DNA of 64,000 nucleotides from JAAYCI01 sp047972265 (lineage in GTDB: Bacteria; Bacillota; Clostridia; Oscillospirales; Ruminococcaceae): the NCBI GenBank assembly GCA_047972265.1, contig JBKEAM010000134.1, positions 1-64,000 on the forward strand, written 5' to 3'. This document shows positions 52,556 to 61,784 of this stretch, piece by piece. The notes below the pieces were generated by a model that saw nothing but the letters and a program-made list of their open reading frames with translations, did no database searches and was not told where the DNA came from. A program made the position numbers and the translations under genes. How positions within the stretch are numbered: the stretch's first letter is position 1; each line of letters begins with the position of its first letter.

Positions 52556-52587
52556 AAGTAAAAATGCGGGCTCCAAAAGGAGCCCGC
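52556..52587 (-). terminator. Strong intrinsic terminator after rpsU
   Basis: GCGGGCTCC and GGAGCCCGC pair perfectly around TTTT and are followed by ATTTTTACTT on the minus strand. A second hairpin (CGTGCG...CGCACG, 52593-52607) lies between it and the rpsU stop. Confidence 0.92.
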
Positions 52588-52619
52588 ACAGCCGTGCGTA
52601 GCGCACGCCTTGATAATTA

Positions 52620-52796
52620 TTACTTAAACTTGCGTTTGCGGGCCGCTTCGGATTTTTTCTTGCGTTTTACCGAAGGCTTTTCGTAGGCCTCGCGTTTACG
52701 AACCTCAGCCATAACGCCCGACTTAGCGAAAGAGCGCTTAAAACGGCGCAGTGCGCTGTCGATGGATTCGTTTTCTTTTACACGGATTTCCGACAT
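52620..52796 (-). CDS. rpsU: 30S ribosomal protein S21
   Basis: 58 residues, below the usual ORF cut-off. Translation begins MSEIRVKENESIDSALRRFK, contains KSGVMAEVRKREAYEKP and ends in the basic KRKKKSEAARKRKFK, all diagnostic of S21. Start ATG at 52794-52796 follows GGGAGGG; stop TAA at 52620-52622. It sits alone between a perfect TTGACA-17-TATAAT promoter and a strong terminator. Confidence 0.97.
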   Translation of the reverse strand: MSEIRVKENESIDSALRRFKRSFAKSGVMAEVRKREAYEKPSVKRKKKSEAARKRKFK

Positions 52797-52886
52797 CTTT
52801 GTCCCTCCCTAATGCCCCGCGGCAGGAGTTGGTATTCCCGCAAAAATTTACTTTAAAAAGTAAAAGTCTGCTATATACCGCATCTT

Positions 52887-52915
52887 ATTATACAACGCAT
52901 TGGGTAGAGTGTCAA
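52887..52915 (-). promoter_or_regulatory. Consensus promoter of rpsU
   Basis: Perfect TTGACA (52910-52915), 17-bp spacer, perfect TATAAT (52887-52892) on the minus strand, about 90 bp before the start. Confidence 0.92.
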
Positions 52916-52963
52916 GGCAAAAAGGCTTATTCAAATTAGATTAAAAAAGTGTGCTTTAGGCCG

Positions 52964-55381
52964 TTAACCCTTTACCGCAAAGTTGATTAGTTTACCGGGT
53001 ACATAAATTTCTTTTACGATGGTTTTTCCATCCAGTTCGCGCAGAATGGCTTCTTCTGCTTTTGCCTGTGCAATGGTTTCTTCTTTATCGGCATCGGCCG
53101 CAATTACCAACTTAGCACGGGTTTTGCCATTTATCTGCACCACAATTTCTATAGTATCTTCTTTCATTTTCTCTTCGTCCCAAACAGGCCACGGAGTAAG
53201 AGCAATTTCTCCCTCAAAACCGGCGCGGTTCCAAATTTCTTCGGTAACATGGGGTGCAAAGGGATTTAAAAGCTGCAGCAATATCTTATATTCTTCTGCC
53301 GATACGCTGCCGATGCCATAAAAATCATTTAACAAAGCCATAAGTGTTGCAATGGCGGTATTGTGTTTTAAATGCTCAACATCGTTGGTAACTTTTTTAA
53401 TGGTTTTATGTACCGCTGGCTCCAGTTCCTTGCGGATGCCCTCGCCGGGCAGCAGCATATCCTGCAATGCCCACACGCGGTCTAAAAATCTACGCGAGCC
53501 TTTGATAGAAGCTGTGTTCCACGGTGCGGTTTTTTCAAAGTCTCCAATAAACATTTCGTACACACGCATGGTGTCGGCGCCAAACTCGCCCACTACATCA
53601 TCTGGGTTTACCACGTTCCCGCGGCTTTTGCTCATTTTTTGGCCGTCCTCGCCCAAAATCATACCATGGCTGGTACGCTTTGCGTAGGGTTCGGGCACCT
53701 TTACAACGCCAACATCGTAAAGGAACTTATGCCAAAAGCGGCTGTACAGCATATGCAGGGTGGTGTGTTCCATCCCGCCGTTGTACCAATCTACCGGCAT
53801 CCAATATTCAAGCGCTTTAGCACTGGCCAGTTCTTCCTCGTTATTGGGGTCGCAATAACGCAAAAAGTACCAACTGGAGCCTGCCCACTGGGGCATGGTA
53901 TCTGTTTCGCGCTTGCCGGGGCCACCGCAATGGGGGCAGGTGGTGTTTACCCATTCGTCATGTCGTGCCAAGGGGCTGTCGCCCTCTCCTGTCGGCTCAA
54001 AATCTTCTATATAGGGTAGCTCCAACGGCAGCTGGTCTTCTGGCACGGGGACCCAGCCACATTTTTCGCACCAAACCATAGGGATAGGCTCGCCCCAGTA
54101 ACGCTGGCGGCTAAACACCCAGTCTCTTAATTTATAATTGGTTTTGGCTTCGCCTTTTTCGTTGCGCATCAGCCAATCAGTAATGGTTTTTTTGGCTTCT
54201 TCTACTGTTAAAGAATTTAAAAATCCGCTGTTTACCATGGTGCCGTCATCACAATTGGTGTAGGGCGCTTCGGATACATCTCCGCCGCTTACCACCTCTA
54301 CAATGGGCAGGGCAAACTTTTTAGCAAAAGCGTAGTCGCGCTCATCGTGGGCAGGTACTGCCATAATGGCACCGGTGCCGTAGGTTGCCAAAACATAATC
54401 CGAAATAAAGATGGGTATTTCTTGATTGTTTACCGGGTTAATGGCCCGGATTCCCTCTAAGCAAACACCTGTCTTTTCTTTGTCTTTAGACAGTTCTGTG
54501 CGTTCAAAGTCACTTTTGCGGGCCGCCTGCTGGCGGTATTCTTCTACTTTATCCCAGTTTTTTATACGTTTTTGCCATTTTTGCAAATAGGCGTGTTCGG
54601 GGCTCATAACCATATAGGTTGCGCCAAACACTGTGTCGGGGCGGGTGGTATATACCAGCAACTCGTCCCCGGCGGTGGTGCCAAAATGAACTTCGGCGCC
54701 GTGACTGCGGCCAATCCAGTTTTTTTGACTTATAGCAACGCGCTCTACATAATCCAGCCCGTCCAAATCGTCTATTAAGCGGCCGGCATATTCGGTAATT
54801 TTCAGCATCCACTGGCTTTTCATCTTATGGATTACTTCGCTGCCGCAACGCTCGCAAACACCGTCTACTACTTCTTCGTTTGCCAGTACCACCTTACAGG
54901 AGGTACACCAGTTTACGCTCATCTCTTTTTTGTAAGCCAGCCCGCGCTTATACAATTGCAAAAATATCCACTGTGTCCATTTATAATAGGATGGGTCTGT
55001 GGTATCAATTTCCCTGTCCCAATCAAAGCTAATGCCCAAAGACTGGATTTGCGCGCGGAAATGATCGATATTATTGCGAGTTACCACTGCCGGATGGATG
55101 TGGTTTGCAAGGGCGTAGTTTTCTGTAGGAAGTCCAAATGCATCCCACCCAATGGGATACAGCACATTGTATCCCTGCATACGGCGCTTACGCACCACAA
55201 TATCAAGAGCCGTATACGGGCGCGGATGCCCCACATGCAGCCCCTGGCCCGAAGGGTAGGGAAACTCTATCAGCGCATAAAACTTCGGTTTATCCGAGTT
55301 GTTGTATGCCGCAAACGTTTTATTGTCCAGCCAGTGCTTTTGCCACTTTGGCTCCACAACTTTCGGATCGTACCTGTCCAC
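52964..55381 (-). CDS. leuS: Leucyl-tRNA synthetase
   Basis: 805 residues, class I. HVGH signature (residues 49-52) after PYPSGQGL, zinc-type Cys pairs (WCTSC, CERC and CPHC), the editing domain with TYGTGAIMAVPAHDERD, and KMSKS before RGNVVNPDD. The start is GTG at 55379-55381 with GTGGAG 7 nt upstream; ten further in-frame codons upstream lack a ribosome binding site. There is no T-box leader, unlike many Bacillota synthetase genes: the promoter is only about 70 bp away. Confidence 0.97.
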   Translation of the reverse strand: MDRYDPKVVEPKWQKHWLDNKTFAAYNNSDKPKFYALIEFPYPSGQGLHVGHPRPYTALDIVVRKRRMQGYNVLYPIGWDAFGLPTENYALANHIHPAVVTRNNIDHFRAQIQSLGISFDWDREIDTTDPSYYKWTQWIFLQLYKRGLAYKKEMSVNWCTSCKVVLANEEVVDGVCERCGSEVIHKMKSQWMLKITEYAGRLIDDLDGLDYVERVAISQKNWIGRSHGAEVHFGTTAGDELLVYTTRPDTVFGATYMVMSPEHAYLQKWQKRIKNWDKVEEYRQQAARKSDFERTELSKDKEKTGVCLEGIRAINPVNNQEIPIFISDYVLATYGTGAIMAVPAHDERDYAFAKKFALPIVEVVSGGDVSEAPYTNCDDGTMVNSGFLNSLTVEEAKKTITDWLMRNEKGEAKTNYKLRDWVFSRQRYWGEPIPMVWCEKCGWVPVPEDQLPLELPYIEDFEPTGEGDSPLARHDEWVNTTCPHCGGPGKRETDTMPQWAGSSWYFLRYCDPNNEEELASAKALEYWMPVDWYNGGMEHTTLHMLYSRFWHKFLYDVGVVKVPEPYAKRTSHGMILGEDGQKMSKSRGNVVNPDDVVGEFGADTMRVYEMFIGDFEKTAPWNTASIKGSRRFLDRVWALQDMLLPGEGIRKELEPAVHKTIKKVTNDVEHLKHNTAIATLMALLNDFYGIGSVSAEEYKILLQLLNPFAPHVTEEIWNRAGFEGEIALTPWPVWDEEKMKEDTIEIVVQINGKTRAKLVIAADADKEETIAQAKAEEAILRELDGKTIVKEIYVPGKLINFAVKG

Positions 55382-55450
55382 ACAATCACTCCACTCTATA
55401 ATGCCCAGCAACGGCGGCTACACAGCCACCCGCATGGCAGATTGTTTTTT

Positions 55451-55479
55451 ATTATACAGCATCCTTTTATCAGGGGCAA
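55451..55479 (-). promoter_or_regulatory. Promoter of leuS
   Basis: TTGCCC (55474-55479), 17-bp spacer, TATAAT (55451-55456) on the minus strand. The leader of about 65 nt holds only a small GGC/GCC hairpin. Confidence 0.7.
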
Positions 55480-55485
55480 GGGGCG

Positions 55486-56402
55486 CTATACCAGCTTTTC
55501 TCTCAAAATAGCCTCCACTGTATCGTTCCACCCCTGCAAACCAAGGTTTTTACACGCATTTTGCATATCATCGGGCAATTCGGCCATTAGCACACATGGT
55601 ATTTGCGGGGGTTCTGCAAAATAAATACCCGCGCAGTGTAAAGCGTGTCTTTCCAGCAAATCAGTATTTCCTCCATACAAGCCATCGCCTAAAAGAGGAA
55701 AGCCAACATGTGCAAAATGCGCCCTAATTTGATGTGTACGCCCTGTTAAGGGGCGTACTGCCACCAGCGTAGCAGCGGAAGAGTACTGTAAAACCGTATA
55801 TTCGGTTACGCTTTGTTTGCCATCGGCAGTAACGCACTGCCGAATAACAGAGTCGTTTGCAGGCCCAAGCGGCGCATTTATGCAGCCGTTTTTTTGTTCA
55901 AGAGAGCCTGCAAGCAATGCAAGATAAACTTTTTTAAACTTTTTGCCATTCCATCGGAGGCAAATGGGTTTTGCGCCGCCAACAAAAGCCCCGAGGTATC
56001 TGCATCCAGTCGGCCAACGGGGCGAAAAACACCAACCTCTCCCCTTTGCTGCATCCAAAAGCAATATGCATTGGCCAAAGTATCTTGTTTATGCGAGCGT
56101 GTTGGATGCACTACTAGCCCAGCCGGTTTATTGATTACCAAGGCATGTTGGGATTCGTACACAACATCAATGGGCATATCCTGAGGCAGTACAGAGGGCT
56201 CTGCCTGATTTGGAGATTGAATTTCCACAACATCGCCCTGCAAAAGGATTTGGTTGGTTTTTGCAGACACACTGTTTACACAAATACCATTTGGTATATA
56301 TTTAATACTGCGCAACAAACCGGTAGAAATACCCTCTCTGCGCAAAAAAAGGCCCAGTTTGCTACCGGCCCCTTGCTCATTTACAGTAAACGACAGCTTC
56401 AT
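55486..56402 (-). pseudogene. RluA-family pseudouridine synthase, reading frame broken (-1) in the middle
   Basis: The N-terminal part (56402 to about 55936) has an S4-like domain, VINKPAGLVVHPTRSHKQ and the catalytic RPVGRLDADTSGLLL, then ends out of frame at 55878. The C-terminal part is in the -1 frame from about 55945 to 55486 (KKVYLALLAG, VRPLTGRTHQIRAHF, GDGLYG) and finishes normally. The two frames overlap at GGCAAAAAGTTTAAAAAAG (55929-55947). Total length is 917 nt, not a multiple of 3. Start ATG follows GAAGGA, 1 nt after the thiN stop. Could be a true mutation, a recoded gene or a sequencing error; see findings. Confidence 0.85.
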
Positions 56403-56403
56403 T

Positions 56404-57069
56404 TTATTCCTTCTCGCTTTGCAGGGGGCTGGCGTACACCCCAGGGTTGCTGTCTTTTTTGGACAAAACAACCATTAAACTGCCCTCTTCTAAGATAATG
56501 CGGGCTGTCTCTTTTGTAAACTCGTTGCTGGTACCGGTAGATTCGGATGCTGTAAGCGTATACCGGTTTAAAGGGTACTTTAACCCCTCAAGGGTCACCC
56601 CCTTTGCCGTGCCGTTAAATGGAAACACTGATAGGTAAACCCCATCCACCGGCTCCAGTTCCAACATGCCCGGCACCATACAGCGTATTTGGGTGTTTTC
56701 ATCTGCCAAAAGATTTCGCACCCCATTTTGCGCCAAAAAATGCAGCGTTTGTAAATTAGAAAGCATATGGTCTACCCTGCCGCCAAGCCCACCCAAAATG
56801 GTTACTGAGGATGCCCCACGCTCTAAAGCCACCTTAGCGGCAAAATGTGTGTCTGTATCGTTTTTTTCTGCTGGCAGCACTATAGTTTCACAATTTAAAT
56901 CCGGTTTTTGAGAAGAATCGAAATCACCCAAAACCAAATGGGGCGAAAGACCGATTGCCTTGGCATTTTGCCAACCTGCATCGGCCGCCAAAATAAATGC
57001 CTCTTTGGGTACATACCGCAGCATTTGAAGAGAAACAGGACGCGAAGCGACAATTACAAAATCCCGCAT
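56404..57069 (-). CDS. thiN: Thiamine pyrophosphokinase
   Basis: Transfers pyrophosphate from ATP to thiamine to form the cofactor TPP. 221 residues; ILAADAGWQNAKAIGLSPHL and VLGDFDSSQKP bind ATP/Mg, and EKNDTDTHFA is the family motif, followed by GGLGGRVDHMLSNLQ. ATG at 57067-57069 has GGAGG 7 nt upstream; the frame is open further but unsupported. It follows rsgA by 26 bp. The rpe gene that usually lies between rsgA and thiN in Bacillota is absent. Confidence 0.95.
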   Translation of the reverse strand: MRDFVIVASRPVSLQMLRYVPKEAFILAADAGWQNAKAIGLSPHLVLGDFDSSQKPDLNCETIVLPAEKNDTDTHFAAKVALERGASSVTILGGLGGRVDHMLSNLQTLHFLAQNGVRNLLADENTQIRCMVPGMLELEPVDGVYLSVFPFNGTAKGVTLEGLKYPLNRYTLTASESTGTSNEFTKETARIILEEGSLMVVLSKKDSNPGVYASPLQSEKE

Positions 57070-57095
57070 TTGTCCGCCTCCGTCCTGCTTACCGT

Positions 57096-57971
57096 TTAAT
57101 ATTTTTCGTTTTGTTTGGCCTGTGTATACATTGTACAATAGCTTTCGTACCGGCTAGGGGCAATTTCTTGCTTTTCCAGCGCATCACGTACAGCACATCC
57201 GGCTTCTACCAAATGGGTGCAACCTGTAAAACGGCAATTGCCTGCATGTTTTGCAACATCTATAAAATCGTACTGCAAATTTTCTTTAAAAATAGGGGCT
57301 ACCCGCGCAAGGTCTAAACTTGCAAACCCGGGGGTATCGGCCAGCCATCCATCTTCCACGGCTAAAAGTTCTACCGCGCGTGTTGTGTGGCGGCCCCGTC
57401 CCAGTTTTTGGCTTATTTCGCCCGTTTCGCGCTCTTGCCCCGGCAGCAATGCATTTAAAAGAGTCGTTTTGCCAACCCCAGAGTTACCGCAAAGCACACT
57501 TAATTTACCCGGCAGCAACTGCCGTAACCGTTGCAAGTCACTTACCAAAGACGGAAGCATAAACACCGGATAACCGCAGTTTTTATATACATCCTCTAAT
57601 TTAACGTCTTCCGAAAGATCGTTTTTGGTAACCACCAATATGGGCGATACTTCACTTTCTTCTGCCAATGCCAAAAGCTTATCAATTACCAAAAAGCTGG
57701 GGGAAGGTTCTACTGTGCTTACCACAATGATGAATTGATCTACATTGGCAACAGGAGGACGCACAAAAACATTACGCCTAGGCAAAATTTCGTCTATAAA
57801 CCAGCTACCTGCCTCCTGGCTAAGTTTCACATTGTCTCCCGCAAGTGGTTTTATGCCTTGCTTGCGAAACAAGCCCTTGGGTTTACACTGTATCAATTGA
57901 CCATCGGCACAGGCGATGGTGTAAAACCCGCCTATGCCGATGGTGATAATCCCTGTTTGTTTTTGCTCCAT
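57096..57971 (-). CDS. rsgA: Small ribosomal subunit biogenesis GTPase RsgA
   Basis: Circularly permuted GTPase that checks 30S maturation. 291 residues: N-terminal OB domain (about 1-70), G4 TKNDLS before G1 GNSGVGKTTLLNAL and G3 DTPGFASL (the permuted order), then the zinc-binding CRFTGCTHLVEAGCAV. Follows prkC by 18 bp in the conserved stp-prkC-rsgA cluster. The ribosome binding site is weak (GGGTATTTT). Confidence 0.96.
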   Translation of the reverse strand: MEQKQTGIITIGIGGFYTIACADGQLIQCKPKGLFRKQGIKPLAGDNVKLSQEAGSWFIDEILPRRNVFVRPPVANVDQFIIVVSTVEPSPSFLVIDKLLALAEESEVSPILVVTKNDLSEDVKLEDVYKNCGYPVFMLPSLVSDLQRLRQLLPGKLSVLCGNSGVGKTTLLNALLPGQERETGEISQKLGRGRHTTRAVELLAVEDGWLADTPGFASLDLARVAPIFKENLQYDFIDVAKHAGNCRFTGCTHLVEAGCAVRDALEKQEIAPSRYESYCTMYTQAKQNEKY

Positions 57972-57989
57972 AAAATACCCGGCGGCTTA

Positions 57990-60011
57990 TCAGCCGCCAC
58001 CTTCAGAGCCAGCAGGCGGTTCTGTGCTGGATGCCGGCGGCGCCGTAGAGGAAGGAGTGCCTGGATCAGCCCCTTTAGAGACTTGAACCCCAATCACCGT
58101 TCCCTTGGGCACACTATCGCCCGCACCGGGAGACTGCGATACAATTTGCCCTGCCGGCAAAGAACTGTACACGTCACCCGTTTTGGCCACACTTAGTCCA
58201 CTGGCGGCAGCCGTGCTAGAGGCCGAACCAAATTCCATGCCATACAGGTTGGGTACTGTTGTATATTCCAAAGTGGGTTCTGGCGGTGCCTCGCTGCCCT
58301 TTGAAATGGTTACTCGCACCGTACCGTAACGGAAGGTGGGTGTGCCTGCTTCGGGTAATTGCGCAATGATAGACCCCGCAGGGGCATCGCTGTATTCTTC
58401 TTTATATATGGTAGAAAGGCTCAGACCCTGCCCAGCCAATAACTCTCTGGCCGCATCCATGCTTTCCAATCCAACCAAATCGGGCACTACCACCTGATTT
58501 TCCATTTTACTGCCTGCAATGTAAATAGTAACCGTTTGGTCCGACCGGTTTTCTACCTGGCTGCCCACCGCAGGGTTGGTATCAAAAACAAGACCTTTGG
58601 TGGCACTTTCATTTTCTTTAACAACAACGTATGGTTTTAGCCCCAGATTAAGTATGGTTTGGGTTGCTTCTTTACGGTTCATTCCCAAAATTTCTTCGGG
58701 AATGGTAACCAACTCGGTGCCTTTATTTACCGTAAGGGTTACCTTTTGGGTTGCCTTTACGGTTTTAGGAGATGTGTTTTGAATCAAAACTTCACCCGCG
58801 GCCTTATCCTGATCAAACTCGGTTATATAGTCTACACGAAGCAGCCTGTACTGCTCTTGCTGTAAAATTGTTTTGGCTTCACTCTCCTGCATGCCCACAA
58901 AGTTTGGCAGTTCTATCGTTTCTACCTTGCCAAACAAAGGGTTGCCGCTGTTTTGAAAAATATTAATTACCATAATGACAGAAATAATAAGTACAACAAG
59001 CGTAACACCGCCTACTATGGGTATCAGCAAAGAACGACGCTTTTTGCCCTTAGACGACGCGCTGCCTTTTCCTTTGGTTGATGTCTTTCTTCCATTGCTG
59101 TTTTGGCTCATAATTTTTCCCATATACCTCGTTGGGGCCACTGGGGCCAGATAGTCGTACTCAAACTTGATGCTTGGGTTTCTTTTAAATTCTTCAATAT
59201 CACGCAGCATATCCAGTGCGCTTTGGTAACGCTTGCGCGGGTCTTTTGCCATAGCCTTATTTACAATTGCCGCAAGTCCTTCGGGCACAGAGGGATTTAC
59301 CTCTAAGATAGGCTTTGCTTCATCCGAAATTTGTTTGATGGCAATGGATACCGCATTGTCACTTTCAAACGGGAGGGTTGCGGTAAGCATTTCGTACATG
59401 GTAATGCCAAGACTGTAAATATCGGCGCGCGGATCAGTCAAATCGCCTTTGGCTTGCTCGGGGCTTATGTAGTGCACGCTGCCAATGGCCTGGTCTGTAG
59501 CCGTATGGCTTTCGCTGCGAGCAAGGCGGGCAATGCCAAAGTCCATCACCTTTACCTTGCCGTCTTCTAGCAGCATAATGTTTTGGGGTTTTATATCCCT
59601 ATGCACAATGCCCTTATCGTGCGCATGCTGCAAAGCAAGCAAAACCTGAGAGATAAAATGCACCGTCTCTTTGTAAGTAAGAGGCTCACTGCGCTGCTCT
59701 ATATATTCTTTCAAGGTAATGCCGTCAATGTACTCCATAATAATGTACTGCAAGCGGTCTGCCACATTAATATCGTACACTTTAACAATATTGGGGTGGT
59801 TTAATACACTGATAGCACGGGATTCGTTTTTAAAACGCCGCACCAACTCTTCGTTATCTCTAAACTCTGGTTTTAAGATTTTTATGGCAACGGCGCGGTT
59901 TTCAAGCACATCCAGGCCCTTATACACATTGGCCATGCCCCCCTCGCCAATCAAGGCTTGTATCTCGTATCGTCCTTCCAGCCGCTTACCAACCAACACT
60001 TCATCCATCAT
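57990..60011 (-). CDS. prkC: Ser/Thr protein kinase with PASTA domains
   Basis: 673 residues. Cytoplasmic Hanks-type kinase (about 14-275: GEGGMANVYKG, VAIKILK, VHRDIKPQN, DFGIARL, SPEQAKGD), a basic juxtamembrane linker, one transmembrane helix (about 330-352) and four extracellular PASTA repeats (LPNFVGM, IPEEILGM, VPDLVGL, VPNLYGM), then a Pro/Ser/Gly tail. Senses muropeptides or lipid II and controls growth and wall synthesis in relatives. ATG follows AGGAGG by 6 nt and overlaps the stp end by 11 nt. Confidence 0.96.
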   Translation of the reverse strand: MMDEVLVGKRLEGRYEIQALIGEGGMANVYKGLDVLENRAVAIKILKPEFRDNEELVRRFKNESRAISVLNHPNIVKVYDINVADRLQYIIMEYIDGITLKEYIEQRSEPLTYKETVHFISQVLLALQHAHDKGIVHRDIKPQNIMLLEDGKVKVMDFGIARLARSESHTATDQAIGSVHYISPEQAKGDLTDPRADIYSLGITMYEMLTATLPFESDNAVSIAIKQISDEAKPILEVNPSVPEGLAAIVNKAMAKDPRKRYQSALDMLRDIEEFKRNPSIKFEYDYLAPVAPTRYMGKIMSQNSNGRKTSTKGKGSASSKGKKRRSLLIPIVGGVTLVVLIISVIMVINIFQNSGNPLFGKVETIELPNFVGMQESEAKTILQQEQYRLLRVDYITEFDQDKAAGEVLIQNTSPKTVKATQKVTLTVNKGTELVTIPEEILGMNRKEATQTILNLGLKPYVVVKENESATKGLVFDTNPAVGSQVENRSDQTVTIYIAGSKMENQVVVPDLVGLESMDAARELLAGQGLSLSTIYKEEYSDAPAGSIIAQLPEAGTPTFRYGTVRVTISKGSEAPPEPTLEYTTVPNLYGMEFGSASSTAAASGLSVAKTGDVYSSLPAGQIVSQSPGAGDSVPKGTVIGVQVSKGADPGTPSSTAPPASSTEPPAGSEGGG

Positions 60012-60738
60012 TCGCTTCCTCCTGCATCAAAACCACCGTAATATTGTCATTTCCGCCTGCACTTAATGCTTTCTGCACAAGGTCATCTGCAAGCTTGAAA
60101 AAATCTGTTCCAGATAAAATACGCCCCAGTTGGCGGTTGTCGACAAGATTTGTTAAACCGTCTGTACAAAGCAATAATGTAGACCCCGGCTTAAACTCGC
60201 TGCGGCCATAATCCACGGCCAATTCGGGCTCTACCCCCAGCGCACGGGTAATTACGTTTTTGTCGGGATGATACTCGGCTTGTTCGGGGGTAATAGCGCC
60301 CCTGTCTACAAGTTCTTGCACCATAGAGTGATCTCGGGTAAGCAGCTTTAGCACCTCGCCCGTAAACAAGTATGCTCTTGAGTCTCCAGCATGAGCCAAG
60401 TGCAAAATGCCTTTATTTACCACCGCGCAAACCACAGTGGTGCCTATTACCCTTGCCCCATTGTTGGTATAGCCAAATATCTCGGTATTGGCCTGGCGTA
60501 TCGCATCCAGCATTAAGTCCCGGGTGGCATCCTGCCCCGTACGCGCCTTAAGTCCTTTGGCAAAGGCTTTTTCTAAGGTTTGCACCGCAATGCCGCTGGC
60601 AAGTTTACCGTCTTCGCCGCCGCCCATACCGTCACAAACAACACCCCAGGCAATACCGTCTCGCACATTTACCGCCCGGTAGTTATCTTGGTTTTCTTTG
60701 CGCACTCGGCCAATATCGGTTCTTGCGCTAACCCTCAT
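60001..60738 (-). CDS. stp: PP2C-family Ser/Thr phosphatase, partner of PrkC
   Basis: 245 residues. Metal-dependent PPM motifs: TDIGRVRKENQDNY, VVCDGMGGGEDGKLAS, AHAGDSRAYLF, LLCTDGLTNLVD and GGNDNITVVLM, giving the complete acidic metal site. It reverses phosphorylation by the kinase encoded next. Start ATG overlaps the rlmN end by 11 nt, and its end overlaps prkC by 11 nt, so the three genes are translationally linked. Confidence 0.96.
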   Translation of the reverse strand: MRVSARTDIGRVRKENQDNYRAVNVRDGIAWGVVCDGMGGGEDGKLASGIAVQTLEKAFAKGLKARTGQDATRDLMLDAIRQANTEIFGYTNNGARVIGTTVVCAVVNKGILHLAHAGDSRAYLFTGEVLKLLTRDHSMVQELVDRGAITPEQAEYHPDKNVITRALGVEPELAVDYGRSEFKPGSTLLLCTDGLTNLVDNRQLGRILSGTDFFKLADDLVQKALSAGGNDNITVVLMQEEANDG

Positions 60739-61780
60739 GCCCTGCCTCCTGTATTGCCTGCCGCCTTAACTGCCCACAGGCCGCGCTGATATCCACACCC
60801 AGCCGGCGGCGCACCGTTGCGTTCATGCCAAAATCTTGCAGCATTTTTTGAAACGCCAGCACTGCCTGCCTGTCAGACGCGCCATAGGGCGAGCCATCTA
60901 CCGGATTGATGGGAATTAAATTGATGTGCGCGCCCATGCCTTTTAAAAGAAATGCCAGTTTTTCGGCCATTTGGGGCGTATCGTTAACTCCGCGCACCAT
61001 TGCATACTCATAGCTTATTCTGCGGCCTGTGCGTTTTTGATATTCGCGACAGGCATTTATTAACTGCACAACCGGATAGCGGTTGTTGACCGGCATCATC
61101 GAGCTGCGCGTTTCGTCATCCGGCGCATGCAAAGAAACCGAAAGTGTTATGCCAAGGCGCTTTTCTGCCAAGCTTAAAATAGCAGGAACCAGCCCGCAGG
61201 TAGATACACTGATGTTGCGCATAGACAGGCACTGCCCTTTGGGATGGTTGATGATTTGCAAAAACCGCAAAACTTCATCCAAATTATCCAGCGGCTCCCC
61301 TATACCCATTAACACAATATGAGAAACCCTACGCCCGCTATCTTTTTGTACAGCGTATACCTCGCCCGCCATTTCATCCGCGGTAAGGTTGCGCACAAGC
61401 CCCCCCATAGTAGAGGCGCAAAACCGACACCCCATACGGCAACCAATCTGGCTGGAAATGCACAGGCTGTCTCCGTAATTATAACTCATCAAAACAGCTT
61501 CTACACTGTTGCCGTCCGGCAGGGTAAGCAGGTATTTAACGGTACCGTCTGCCGATACCTGTTTTTGCGTAGGTACAGGCAATGCAAAGGACTCTGCATC
61601 TGCCAGTTTTGTACGCAATGCGGCTGGCAAATTAGACATTTCATCGTAAGACGAAACCGTTTTTTGATGTATCCACGAAAATATCTGCTCTGCCCGAAAG
61701 GCAGGCTCTCCCATTTGCGCCAAAAGTTCTTTTAGTTCTTGGGGCAAAAGAGAGGCGATGTTCCTTTGTTGCTCAATCAT
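60728..61780 (-). CDS. rlmN: Dual-specificity rRNA/tRNA adenine-C2 methyltransferase RlmN
   Basis: Radical SAM enzyme that methylates C2 of A2503 in 23S rRNA and A37 in tRNAs. 350 residues; the iron-sulphur motif CRMGCRFCAS, GIGEPLDNLDEVL, and the C-terminal catalytic Cys in DISAACGQL are all present. ATG at 61778-61780 lies 4 nt after the rsmB stop; its ribosome binding site (GGAAAGA) is weak and inside the rsmB end, which suggests coupling. Confidence 0.96.
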   Translation of the reverse strand: MIEQQRNIASLLPQELKELLAQMGEPAFRAEQIFSWIHQKTVSSYDEMSNLPAALRTKLADAESFALPVPTQKQVSADGTVKYLLTLPDGNSVEAVLMSYNYGDSLCISSQIGCRMGCRFCASTMGGLVRNLTADEMAGEVYAVQKDSGRRVSHIVLMGIGEPLDNLDEVLRFLQIINHPKGQCLSMRNISVSTCGLVPAILSLAEKRLGITLSVSLHAPDDETRSSMMPVNNRYPVVQLINACREYQKRTGRRISYEYAMVRGVNDTPQMAEKLAFLLKGMGAHINLIPINPVDGSPYGASDRQAVLAFQKMLQDFGMNATVRRRLGVDISAACGQLRRQAIQEAGHEG

Positions 61781-61784
61781 TTTA

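Noticed and set aside
52388..52560. AT-rich gap near rpsU as a possible origin or small RNA
   Set aside because: There are no DnaA-box clusters, no repeats and no promoter-terminator pair; it is just intergenic sequence before the rpsU terminator.
55382..55485. Expected T-box leader for leuS
   Set aside because: The promoter-to-start distance is only about 70 bp and there is no T-box-like terminator or specifier stem.
54827..55624. Plus-strand open frame of 265 codons
   Set aside because: Antisense to leuS, whose HVGH and zinc motifs lie in this stretch; no initiation site.
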